Shown piece by piece: positions 1-7,319 of a stretch of 22,855 nucleotides of DNA. Where the stretch lies: positions 1 to 22,855 of the forward strand of contig CAZGYE010000054.1 in NCBI GenBank assembly GCA_964530165.1, written 5' to 3'. Source of the DNA: CAZGYE01 sp964530165 (GTDB lineage Bacteria > Planctomycetota > Planctomycetia > Planctomycetales > Planctomycetaceae). The notes under the pieces were generated by a model, which was given only the letters and a program-made list of their open reading frames with translations, searched no databases and was not told the DNA's origin. The position numbers and the translations under genes were made by a program. Each line of letters opens with the position of its first letter. Position 1 is the first letter of the stretch.

Positions 1-785
1 AGTTTGCGTCGCAGTCGCGGATTGGCGTCGGCGCCGCAGCCGATCGTCACCAGAGCGACGGCCTCCGGGTGGTCTCGCTCGATGTACTCCTGCGCGTAGC
101 CGGCCCAGTCGCCGCAGATGCGGTTGAACTCGCCCCCCAACACCGTACAGTGACACGCATAGCTCACCACGATCGCCCGCAGTTTACCGTCGGCGTCACG
201 CACCCGCAGCATCGGCAGCGAGTGGTCCACCGGACCTCCTTTCGTCCGCCGGTTGTTGGCAAAGCCAACCTTACCGACGGCCCAATCGAGACGGCTTGGA
301 CGGCGGTTCGCCAGCGCGCTCAGTGCCACCTGCTCCAACCGATCGGTCAGCTCACGCGTGTAGCGATCAATTCTGGCCTGGTGCTCCGGCGGGATCGGCA
401 TGCCGAACAGCAGCGGCAGCACGCCGGTCAGCATCGGCGCCGTGTGAGAGTGACTGGAACAAACGGCAACACTTTCTCGGCGGACGTTTGTCTTCTTTGC
501 GAGCCGAGCGGCCACCTCATCGGTCATACTGCCGGGCACGCCGCAATTGTCAACGGTGAACAGCACAGCCGGTCCATCGGCGTCGGAGCCGATCGCCAGG
601 GCCTTCGCCCAGATCTTCTGCTCGATTCCCTCGGCCTCGCTCCGCCGGTTTCCGTATCCGCTGAGCCTGATCGGGTAGTCGGGTGTGATGTCGACCTTGG
701 CAACCCCCACGGGAACCAGCGGCTGTTCGCCCAGACCGGAACGTGCAGAAAACGCCGCAATGACGAAAACGATCACTCTACTCAT
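1..785 (-). CDS. Neutral/alkaline ceramidase-like protein (C-terminus outside window)
   Basis: The frame starts at ATG 785 and runs off the left edge, giving 261 residues. The start is preceded by a GGAGA ribosome-binding site about 5 nt upstream. Residues 1-20 resemble a signal peptide, so a periplasmic or secreted enzyme is likely. What is seen: an N-terminal VGVAKVDITPDYPIRLSGYG stretch, a SSHSHTAP motif at about residues 110-117 and a later SYACHCTVLGG motif. These match the zinc-binding histidine regions of neutral ceramidases, which hydrolyse the amide bond of ceramide. The GCGADANP stretch near the left edge lies where characterised enzymes carry the serine-containing active-site segment, so catalysis on ceramide is uncertain; planctomycetes have many such homologues with unknown substrates. 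It lies 79 bp downstream of fetB on the same strand and may be cotranscribed. The family call is fairly firm; the substrate is not known. Confidence 0.8.
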   Translation of the reverse strand, partial: MSRVIVFVIAAFSARSGLGEQPLVPVGVAKVDITPDYPIRLSGYGNRRSEAEGIEQKIWAKALAIGSDADGPAVLFTVDNCGVPGSMTDEVAARLAKKTNVRRESVAVCSSHSHTAPMLTGVLPLLFGMPIPPEHQARIDRYTRELTDRLEQVALSALANRRPSRLDWAVGKVGFANNRRTKGGPVDHSLPMLRVRDADGKLRAIVVSYACHCTVLGGEFNRICGDWAGYAQEYIERDHPEAVALVTIGCGADANPRLRRK

Positions 786-864
786 GTCGATCTCCCGACT
801 CAAAAATGGCACACCAGAATGGATCCGTTGCGAGACCTTCTCATTGAAAACGTTCTGATTGATT

Positions 865-1677
865 CTAGTGGAAAAGAACATGTTTTCGAAGTGACTCGTA
901 CAAGAACTGATGCCGGGCGTTGAACAACCGGACGTAGCTCAGCAGCACGGCGCTGATGGTCCCCAATGCCGTGCCGGCGGCGATGAGGAACATGATCACG
1001 ATCTGGTATTTGACCGCGCCCAACGGGGGGACTCCGGCCAGGATTTGACCGGTCATCATGCCGGGCAAACTGACCAGCCCGACGACCATCATCGAGTTGA
1101 TGATGGGAATCAGGCCGGTGCGAACGGCGTCGCGTACCGCTTCACGAGCAGCTTCCCAGCGGGTCGCGCCGAGCGTGAGCAGCATTTCCACCTGTCCGCG
1201 CCGGGTGGCCAACTGCTCGCTCAGCCGGTCCAACCCCAGCGAGACGCCGTTGAGCGTGTTGCCCAGAATCATGCCCAGCAGCGGAATGGCGTACTGCCCC
1301 ACGTGACCCTGCCAGACGCCGGGTCGAATGATGGCCGTCAACGCAACGGCCGTCGCCAGCCACGAACCGGCCATCACCGCCACGATGCTGTTGAGCCAAA
1401 TTCCCGGATAACGCCGCTCGACCCTCCGCACCGCGGAGACGCCGGCAATCAGCGACATGACGAGCATCAACCCGGCGACCGCAACCCAGTGTGTCTCAAA
1501 AATCCATTTCAGGATGGCGCCGATCAACAGTAGCTGCACAACGGTTCTGACCGCCGCAACCAACAATCGCCGCTCCAAACCGAGCCGCAGTCCCAGCGAG
1601 ATCAAGCCGTTGACCAGGATGAGAGCCGCGGCCACCGCAACGTCGACAAACTGGAGGTCGTAGTACTCACCTGTCAT
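865..1677 (-). CDS. fetB: FetB-type ABC transporter permease (UPF0014/YbbM family)
   Basis: This 270-residue integral membrane protein has several hydrophobic segments from residue 10 onward. Its conserved core includes GMILGNTLNGVSLGLDRL and LLTLGATRWEAAREAVRDA, followed by the segment TGLIPIINSMMVVGLVSLPG. These are characteristic of the UPF0014 family, whose Escherichia coli member FetB forms an iron exporter with the ATPase FetA. The length is normal for the family. The start codon lies inside the 3' end of the upstream fetA frame (11-bp overlap), so the two are probably translationally coupled. Iron export is inferred from the family; other metals are possible. Confidence 0.87.
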   Translation of the reverse strand: MTGEYYDLQFVDVAVAAALILVNGLISLGLRLGLERRLLVAAVRTVVQLLLIGAILKWIFETHWVAVAGLMLVMSLIAGVSAVRRVERRYPGIWLNSIVAVMAGSWLATAVALTAIIRPGVWQGHVGQYAIPLLGMILGNTLNGVSLGLDRLSEQLATRRGQVEMLLTLGATRWEAAREAVRDAVRTGLIPIINSMMVVGLVSLPGMMTGQILAGVPPLGAVKYQIVIMFLIAAGTALGTISAVLLSYVRLFNARHQFLYESLRKHVLFH

Positions 1678-2371
1678 TGGAACACTCCCTGATCCGCCCC
1701 TGTTCGAGCCGCAGCGTCTTGTCGGCCACGCGGTTGATCTGTTCCGCGTTGTGACTGACCCAAACCGCCGCCCGGGCGTCGCCAGTCTCGCTCAACCAGC
1801 GGCCGACCAAAATTTCGATGGCCGTACCCGCCTCGGCATCGAGCGCGGCCGTCGGTTCGTCGAGCAAGAGAACCGACGGGTTCAACTGGACGGCTCGCAG
1901 CAGGGCGACGATCTGCGCTTCGCCGCCGGAGAGGTCTCGGCTCTGTTTTTCCAGAAACTCGGCACCACGGCCCAACACACAGAGCCGCTCGATGATCCGG
2001 TTTCGGTCGAACTTTTCCTTTGCGCAACCGCGGAGTATGTACGGCAGTTGCAGGTTCCTCTCGACGCTGTCCTCCACCAGCACCGGCCGTTGATGCAGGT
2101 AAATCACCTGCCGGCGAAACTCGGGGACCACGTCGCTTTGGACCTCTTGTCCCTGCCAAAGGACGCGCCCTTCGTCCACCTGGTCCAGCAACGCCAAGGC
2201 CCGCAGCAACAAGCTCTTGCCGGAGCCGGTCGGCCCGATGATCGCCCAGCGTTCTCCGGCAGCGACTTCCAGCGAGACGTCGTACAGCAACCACCGGCCG
2301 TCATCGACTCGCCGGCTGATTCCAGAGGCTGCCAGTATTGGTGCGGGCTTCATCGGATCAAATCGCAGCAT
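1667..2371 (-). CDS. fetA: FetA-type ABC transporter ATP-binding protein
   Basis: This is a 234-residue cytoplasmic nucleotide-binding subunit with all the expected motifs: Walker A GPTGSGKS at residues 46-53, Q-loop Gln at about 94, signature LSGGEAQ at 147-153, Walker B VLLLDEPT at 167-174 followed by the ALD D-loop, and a VSHN switch histidine near the end. Pairing and overlap with the UPF0014 permease identify it as the FetA (YbbL) partner. ATG 2371 is used as the start; an in-frame ATG at 2353 is an alternative. The gene is divergent from the peptidase at 2530, and the 158 bp between them must hold both promoters. In E. coli the pair lowers iron-dependent oxidative stress; that role here is inference. 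Confidence 0.87.
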   Translation of the reverse strand: MLRFDPMKPAPILAASGISRRVDDGRWLLYDVSLEVAAGERWAIIGPTGSGKSLLLRALALLDQVDEGRVLWQGQEVQSDVVPEFRRQVIYLHQRPVLVEDSVERNLQLPYILRGCAKEKFDRNRIIERLCVLGRGAEFLEKQSRDLSGGEAQIVALLRAVQLNPSVLLLDEPTAALDAEAGTAIEILVGRWLSETGDARAAVWVSHNAEQINRVADKTLRLEQGRIRECSNDR

Positions 2372-2529
2372 ACACCACCGCAGCCGCCTTGAGAATGATC
2401 CGGCCGTCCGGCATCGTGCCGGTTCAGGGGCGGGGTGGGAATGCGGTGGTGTTTCAGAGGTGTTTGTATAGAATACTAGTGAGAGAGTTCGCAGTTGGGA
2501 GCTTATCTTTCTAGAGAGGACGCCCTTTG

Positions 2530-4548
2530 ATGAACCGATTACAGAGTGATCGTCGCGCAGGCGGAGTGAGCCTGCCGGCGGTGTTGTTGTGGGTTCTCAC
2601 GTTGGTCGTGCCGGTTTTCGGTGATGCGACGACGGAGAGCCAAACTCGCTTGCTCAGCGCGATCAAGTACCTGGCCTCGGACGATCTGGAAGGACGTGGG
2701 GTCGGCACGAAGGGGCTGAACCTGGCCGCCGATTTCGTCAAGCAGAAGTTCGCCCAAGCGGGTCTGGAAGTCCCCCACGTCGAGGGCGGCCCTTTCCAGA
2801 CGTTCCAAATGGTGACTGGTTCCGAACTGGGCGCTCCCAACACGCTGCAATTTGTCGGACCGGATGGCAAGACGAGCGACCTGAAGTACGACACCGATTT
2901 CCGCACCTGTTCCTTCGGCGGGTCCGGTTCGTTCGACGCGGGGATTGCTTTTTGCGGCTACGCGATCCATGACAAGAAGTACAACGACTTCGACGGCATC
3001 GACATCAAGGGCAAGATTGTGATCGTGATGCGGCGCGTCCCGCGGCAGGGAAATCCGAAGCCACCGTTTTCGGGCGCGCACGGCGGCATGTCGCGGCACG
3101 CCGAGCTGCGGACGAAGGTCAGTGCGGCATTCGGACAGGGAGCGGTTGCCATCCTGTTCGTCAATGACCCCTACACCTCCCGCAAGGAGCTGAAAAAAGC
3201 CGACCAGCAGGTCGAGCAGGCTGCCAACGCGCTGAAGAACGCCCAGAAGGAGCTTGATGCCGTCGATCCCCAAGACGTCGACAAGTCGGCCGAAGCGAGA
3301 AAGAAATTCTCTTCCGCCACCGCGAAACTCGAGGCGCAGCGGAAAGCGAAGGCGAACAGGAACACCGATCCGCTGATGAAATTCGGCTACGGCGGCATGG
3401 GCAAGGACAAGACGGTGCCCATCCTGCACATCACGCAGAAGGCGTGCAACAAATTGCTACAAGCCGCGCTGAAGAAGCCGCTGGAGAAGATCGAAGCCGA
3501 GATCGACAAGGACCTCAAACCCCAGAGCGCTCTGCTGGCGGGCTGGACCGCCAAGGGTGCGACGACGCTGAAGCGGGTTCGGACGGACGTGAAGAACGTG
3601 ATTGGCGTGTTAGAGGGTCAAGGACCGCTGGCCGACGAGACGATTGTCGTCGGGGCGCATTACGATCACCTCGGCATGGGTGGCCGCGGCTCATTGGCGC
3701 CGGGCAAGAGGGAAGTCCACAACGGCGCCGACGACAATGCCTCCGGTACGGTCTGTCTGATCGAGCTGGCCCGCCGGCTGGCCGCCCGCAAGGAGAAACT
3801 GCCGCGAAGAGTGGTGTTCATCGCGTTTACCGCCGAGGAGCGCGGTCTGATCGGCTCAGCCCGGTACGTTAAGGAACCGATCTTTCCGCTGGAGCAGACA
3901 ATCGCCATGTTCAACATGGATATGGTGGGCCGATTGAAAGACGACAAACTCACGGTATTCGGGGTCGGTACCGCCGGGCGGTGGAAGGGGCTCGTCGAGA
4001 GGCTGGGCAAGCAACACGGCTTCAAGCTGGCTTTGAAGATGGACGGTTTTGGTCCGAGCGATCATCAGTCGTTTTATGTGAAGAAGATTCCCGTGCTGCA
4101 CTTCTTCACGGGGACACACCGCGACTATCATCGGCCGACCGACGACTGGGACAAGATTAACGTGAAGGGCATGTCGCGAGTTGTGGACCTGGTGGAAGAA
4201 ACCGTCATTGCGACTGCAAAGAACCCCGATCGTCCCAAGTATTTGGCGGTCAAGCGGAAAGAAACGGCGCGTCGCAGCGGCAACCGCCCGTATTTCGGAA
4301 GCATTCCGGAATTCGGAAGTGACGCACCGGGCTACAGTCTGTCCGGCGTTGCGCCCGGCAGCCCCGCAGCCAAGGGGGGGGTGAAGGGGGGTGATCGCAT
4401 CATCCAGCTCGGCTCGATCAAGATCAACGACTTGAACGACTTCGATTTGGCCCTGCGAAAGTTCACACCGGGCGACACAGTGGACGTCGTCGTGATGCGA
4501 CACGGCAAGCAGATGAAATTGCGGGTCACGCTCGCCAAACCGAAGTGA
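2530..4548 (+). CDS. Secreted M28-family zinc peptidase with C-terminal PDZ domain
   Basis: This 672-residue protein starts at ATG 2530, with an AGAGAGGA site about 9 nt upstream. Residues 1-33 form a signal peptide. About 125-215 resembles a protease-associated domain, interrupted at about 218-278 by a Lys/Glu/Ala-rich predicted coiled coil. The M28 domain follows, with visible zinc-ligand and catalytic candidates: His377 and Asp379 in GAHYDHLG, Asp401 in NGADDNASG, Glu436/Glu437 in TAEERG, Asp464 in NMDMVG, and His534 in THRDYH. Residues 600-672 form a PDZ domain (GVAPGSPAAKGGVKGGDRI). The family removes N-terminal amino acids from peptides; the PDZ domain may tether substrates. A possible -10 hexamer TAGAAT lies at 2469-2474. 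An eight-G tract at 4374-4381 in the PDZ codons could slip during replication. Confidence 0.93.
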   Translation: MNRLQSDRRAGGVSLPAVLLWVLTLVVPVFGDATTESQTRLLSAIKYLASDDLEGRGVGTKGLNLAADFVKQKFAQAGLEVPHVEGGPFQTFQMVTGSELGAPNTLQFVGPDGKTSDLKYDTDFRTCSFGGSGSFDAGIAFCGYAIHDKKYNDFDGIDIKGKIVIVMRRVPRQGNPKPPFSGAHGGMSRHAELRTKVSAAFGQGAVAILFVNDPYTSRKELKKADQQVEQAANALKNAQKELDAVDPQDVDKSAEARKKFSSATAKLEAQRKAKANRNTDPLMKFGYGGMGKDKTVPILHITQKACNKLLQAALKKPLEKIEAEIDKDLKPQSALLAGWTAKGATTLKRVRTDVKNVIGVLEGQGPLADETIVVGAHYDHLGMGGRGSLAPGKREVHNGADDNASGTVCLIELARRLAARKEKLPRRVVFIAFTAEERGLIGSARYVKEPIFPLEQTIAMFNMDMVGRLKDDKLTVFGVGTAGRWKGLVERLGKQHGFKLALKMDGFGPSDHQSFYVKKIPVLHFFTGTHRDYHRPTDDWDKINVKGMSRVVDLVEETVIATAKNPDRPKYLAVKRKETARRSGNRPYFGSIPEFGSDAPGYSLSGVAPGSPAAKGGVKGGDRIIQLGSIKINDLNDFDLALRKFTPGDTVDVVVMRHGKQMKLRVTLAKPK

Positions 4549-4617
4549 GTGACAATCGGGATGCGGTTGTGGCCGCCGCTTCCTTCGCAAGACAAGCCAG
4601 CTCGATAGGTGAATGGC

Positions 4618-5016
4618 ATGGCGAAAACCGGAAAGCGAAAGAAACTGCCCAAAGAAGTGGCCATCATCAATGCCGACAACTGCACCGGCTGCGAGGCTTG
4701 TTTGGACGTGTGTCCCGTCGATTGTATCTACAAAGTTCCGGGCGACACTCTTTCGACATTGCAGTCGTGGTGCGAGATTGACGTGGAGCGCTGCGTCGGC
4801 TGCGAAGTCTGTGTACACGTTCCGACCAAGAAATCCGACCCGTACGAGCTGACGGTCTGTCCTTGGGACGCCATTGAGATGGTGCCGACCATTCACGTCG
4901 CTCAAGAGGTCGCCAACAAGGGCGGGCCGGACGATTACCTGCGAGACAACTGGCTCCGGATCGTTGAGCCGGCCATCCGCATGGCCGAGCTGGCCGCCCA
5001 GCAGCAGGTTTCGTGA
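4618..5016 (+). CDS. Dicluster 4Fe-4S ferredoxin with enlarged second-cluster loop
   Basis: This 132-residue cytoplasmic electron carrier starts at ATG 4618; AGGTGA at 4607-4612 gives a good ribosome-binding site, which favours this start over GTG 4609. The first cluster motif is regular: Cys22, Cys25, Cys28 and Cys32 (CxxCxxCxxxCP). In the second, Cys59, Cys62 and Cys65 are followed by the fourth ligand only at Cys81, so the usual three residues are expanded to fifteen. About 50 residues follow the last Cys-Pro and are predicted to be largely helical. A basic N-terminus (KTGKRKK) precedes the first motif. Its redox partner is not identifiable; the dehydrogenase 91 bp downstream is on the same strand but belongs to an NAD-dependent family, so a functional link is speculative. 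Confidence 0.9.
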   Translation: MAKTGKRKKLPKEVAIINADNCTGCEACLDVCPVDCIYKVPGDTLSTLQSWCEIDVERCVGCEVCVHVPTKKSDPYELTVCPWDAIEMVPTIHVAQEVANKGGPDDYLRDNWLRIVEPAIRMAELAAQQQVS

Positions 5017-5086
5017 CGGGTCGTGCGGTCCGGCCCTCTTGTATTCCCTTTCATCGGGAAGCGGCCCAGCAAATGCCACCGGAGCA

Positions 5087-5121
5087 ATGACGAATGAGTA
5101 ATGACGAATGACGAATCAATA
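5087..5121 (+). repeat. Heptanucleotide array containing a start codon
   Basis: There are five consecutive 7-bp units, starting at 5087, 5094, 5101, 5108 and 5115: ATGACGA, ATGAGTA, ATGACGA, ATGACGA and the diverged ATCAATA. The ATG of the fourth unit is the start codon of the dehydrogenase at 5108. ATG triplets in units one and two meet stop codons within a few codons, and the ATG in unit three is out of frame. The array also separates the dehydrogenase from any good ribosome-binding site. Confidence 0.8.
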
Positions 5122-6073
5122 TCGCGTGCTCATCACCGATCGTGCTTGGCCCGACTGCAATCTGGAGCGGCGGATCCTGGGTGAGATCGGCGCGGAGATC
5201 GTCGAAGCGCCTCGCCAGGATGAATCGACTTTTGTTGAGCTGGCCCGCGATGTCGATGCCATTGCCACCTGTTGGGCTCAGGTCACGCCGGCGGTGATTC
5301 GAGCGGTTCCCCGTTGCAGGGTGATTGCCCGGTTTGGCATCGGACTGGACAACATCTGCGTCCGAACCGCGACCGAGCTGAAGATACCGGTGACCTACGT
5401 CCCCGATTACTGCGTTCCGGAGGTGTCCGACCATACGCTGGCGCTGCTGTTGGCTTGTGCCCGCAAAATTGCGTTCTTCCATCACCGGGCCAGGACCGGC
5501 CGGTACGAGCTCCAGTCGGGTCCGCCGCTGCATCGACTGACCGGCCGGGTGCTGGGGTTGGTTGGTTTCGGACGGATTGGACAAGCCCTGTATCCCAAAG
5601 CGTGTGCGCTGGGTCTGCAGGTCGTCGCCCACGACCCGACGGGAAACGATCACGGCACCGGCTGCCCTTTGATCGGCTTCGACGCGCTGCTCGAGCGAAG
5701 CGACTTCATCTCGCTCCACGTGCCGCTGACGGAACAGACGCGTCGGTTGTTCGGAGCGGCCCAGTTTCGGCGGATGAAATCGTCGGCGTACCTGATCAAT
5801 ACGTCGCGCGGCCCGCTCGTTGATCACGAGGCCCTCAGGCGGGCGCTGGAGCGGGACGAAATCGCCGGCGCCGCTTTAGATGTTTTCGATCCGGAACCGC
5901 CCGATCTGTCGGCCCCCTTGTTCCGGGATGAGCGGGTCATTCTCACCCCGCATGCGGCCTTTCTGTCCGAAGAATCACTGGTCGAACTGCGAACACGGGC
6001 CGCCCGGCAGGTGGTGCAGGCGCTCCAGGGCCTACAGCCGGAACATGTCGTGAATCCGCAAGTCTACGAGTAA
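5108..6073 (+). CDS. D-2-hydroxyacid dehydrogenase (NAD-dependent, C-terminal-binding-protein-like)
   Basis: This 321-residue cytoplasmic oxidoreductase has the fold of the D-isomer-specific 2-hydroxyacid dehydrogenases. Visible motifs are FGIGLDNI in the substrate domain, the dinucleotide-binding loop GFGRIG with Gly153, Gly155 and Gly158, and the catalytic triad Arg234 (NTSRG), Glu263 (DPEPP) and His282 (LTPHAAF). The length is normal. The family interconverts 2-hydroxy and 2-keto acids using NAD(H); the particular substrate (glycerate, lactate, phosphoglycerate or other) cannot be told from sequence. There is no C-terminal ACT domain, so a classical long SerA is excluded. ATG 5108 lies in a heptamer repeat; the only GGAG upstream is about 23 nt away, so initiation may be weak or leaderless. 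Confidence 0.92.
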   Translation: MTNQYRVLITDRAWPDCNLERRILGEIGAEIVEAPRQDESTFVELARDVDAIATCWAQVTPAVIRAVPRCRVIARFGIGLDNICVRTATELKIPVTYVPDYCVPEVSDHTLALLLACARKIAFFHHRARTGRYELQSGPPLHRLTGRVLGLVGFGRIGQALYPKACALGLQVVAHDPTGNDHGTGCPLIGFDALLERSDFISLHVPLTEQTRRLFGAAQFRRMKSSAYLINTSRGPLVDHEALRRALERDEIAGAALDVFDPEPPDLSAPLFRDERVILTPHAAFLSEESLVELRTRAARQVVQALQGLQPEHVVNPQVYE

Positions 6074-6177
6074 TCGCGCTAATCGTTGGGTGCAGATGCG
6101 GTGCCGCCGTCGAGTTCCAGCCGATCTCCTTCGTCCGGTGCTGCTGTGAGGTAAACTCTTTCGTGGCGGTGCGCACA

Positions 6178-6262
6178 GCGTCGGAAAAGGGGACAGGTCC
6201 AATTTGTGCGAAGCACCCGTCGGGCCGTTCCGGCAAATTGGACCTGTCCCCTTTTCCGACGC
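6178..6262. repeat. 85-bp palindromic element, copy A (intergenic)
   Basis: The element has perfect 29-nt inverted arms at 6178-6206 and 6234-6262, containing GGGGACAGGTCCAATTTG and its complement. The 27-nt loop consists of three 9-nt units that can each form a 3-bp mini-hairpin: TGCGAAGCA, CCCGTCGGG and CCGTTCCGG. It resembles REP-type elements mobilised by REP-associated Y1 transposases, although no such transposase gene is in the window. It lies between the dehydrogenase stop and the coiled-coil gene start. A second copy in reverse orientation is at 6676-6760. Confidence 0.9.
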
Positions 6263-6302
6263 CGTCAGTGGACACGAATCGGCTGAGAGCGGAACGAACG
6301 GC

Positions 6303-7319
6303 ATGCAGGATCAGGTTTCCACGCTTGAGGTCCAACTTCGAGAGAAGGAAGAGCTGGTTGCCGTTCTCACCCAGCGGTTGGAACAGGCTGCCGAGCAGTT
6401 GGACCGTATCCATCGAACCGGCGGCGACCGGGGGCTGCGGCTGGGTGGAGGGTTCCCGCCGGAGCTTGTCGAGTCGCACAAAAATCTCGTCGGCGAGCTT
6501 CAGCAGGCCGTCGAGCAGTGGGAGCAGATGCAGGCCGCAGCGACGCTCGGCCGGCTGGAAGTCCAAATCTCGGAACTACACGACCTGATCGCAGACCAAG
6601 GCGGCAAGGCGATCACCGGCGAGGAAACGCCACAGCCACTTCAAGACGCTCGACCAGAGGACGACATCAATGCGGGCGTCGGAAAAGGGGACAGGTCCAA
6701 TTTGCCGGAACGGCCCGACGGGTGCTTCGCACAAATGAGACCTGTCCCCTTTTCCGACGCCTCAGCCGACGACGAGCCGGACGCCTGGGAGACGCTGAAG
6801 GCGGGACTGCTGGCCAAGGATTCCGAGCCTGCTCAAGAAGCTCCCGAAGCAGAAGAGATTGTCGAGTCCCATCAGCCGGAGCCGATCGACTTCTTGACAG
6901 CCGATACCAAGGAGCTTCAATGCGCCATCGAGAGCCGCGACGAGTATATCTCGTTCTTGATCAAGAAGCTCCGTATCGTCCAGTCGCGGCAAAGCGTCGC
7001 GTTGCCGGATTGGGCGGCACTCGAGAATGTTCCGGAAGAATTGCGGCAGGGACTTCAGGAATTGGAGGGCCGGCTCGAAGAGACGCTGCGAATTTCTGAG
7101 GTCGAACTTTCCATCGAACGCGCGAGACTAAGCCGGGAAGAAGTGAGACTACAGCAGATTGAATACCAGGTCGAAAAGAAAATGAATTTGCTGGGCCTGT
7201 CGCTGGAAGACGGGGCCCCCGTAGACGGCTTTCAGGCGACCGACGACTCCCACAAGGGCAAGGGACGCCGCTGGTTGCGGTTCCTAGGGGTCGGGAATGG
7301 CGAAGAATATGAGGACTAG
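6303..7319 (+). CDS. Hypothetical coiled-coil protein with a translated palindromic element
   Basis: ATG 6303 gives 338 residues. The frame is open further upstream, but that part is the intergenic repeat and offers no good start. The N-terminal 110 residues are heptad-rich (QVSTLEVQLREKEELVAVLTQ), indicating a coiled coil. Residues 125-153 are encoded entirely by the 85-bp palindrome and have a different composition (KGDRSNLPERPDGCF). After an acidic linker, about 208-310 is again helical (DTKELQCAIESRDEYISFLIKKL, LSREEVRLQQIEYQVEKKMN). The C-terminus is basic (HKGKGRRWLRFL). No signal peptide or membrane segment is visible, so it is probably cytoplasmic. I recognise no catalytic domain. Its TAG stop overlaps the stop of the convergent lipoprotein gene in a shared CTAG. 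Confidence 0.75.
   Translation: MQDQVSTLEVQLREKEELVAVLTQRLEQAAEQLDRIHRTGGDRGLRLGGGFPPELVESHKNLVGELQQAVEQWEQMQAAATLGRLEVQISELHDLIADQGGKAITGEETPQPLQDARPEDDINAGVGKGDRSNLPERPDGCFAQMRPVPFSDASADDEPDAWETLKAGLLAKDSEPAQEAPEAEEIVESHQPEPIDFLTADTKELQCAIESRDEYISFLIKKLRIVQSRQSVALPDWAALENVPEELRQGLQELEGRLEETLRISEVELSIERARLSREEVRLQQIEYQVEKKMNLLGLSLEDGAPVDGFQATDDSHKGKGRRWLRFLGVGNGEEYED
6676..6760. repeat. 85-bp palindromic element, copy B (in frame inside a gene)
   Basis: This is the reverse complement of the copy at 6178-6262 with only two substitutions (AAATGAG instead of AAATTGG in the right arm). With one flanking base on each side (6675-6761) it is exactly 87 bp, or 29 codons, has no stop in the gene's frame, and supplies residues 125-153 of the coiled-coil protein. 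The three mini-hairpins of the loop appear in reversed order: CCGGAACGG, CCCGACGGG, TGCTTCGCA. Confidence 0.9.

Noticed and set aside
226..239. Hairpin GGTCC-ACC-GGACC inside the ceramidase-like gene
   Set aside because: Only one copy is seen, and its codons fit the protein sequence without interruption; it does not resemble the other repeat units.
69..923. Plus-strand open frame at the left edge
   Set aside because: It is antisense to the ceramidase-like gene, whose minus-strand frame has a start, ribosome-binding site and histidine motifs; it also runs into the end of fetB.
3856..5079. Minus-strand open frame opposite the M28 peptidase and the ferredoxin
   Set aside because: It spans two well-supported genes on the other strand, has a composition typical of antisense translation and shows no domain.
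6178..6262. A tRNA gene suggested by the cloverleaf shape of the 85-bp element
   Set aside because: The stem is 29 bp, the mini-hairpins have only 3-bp stems, and there is no T-loop consensus or CCA end.
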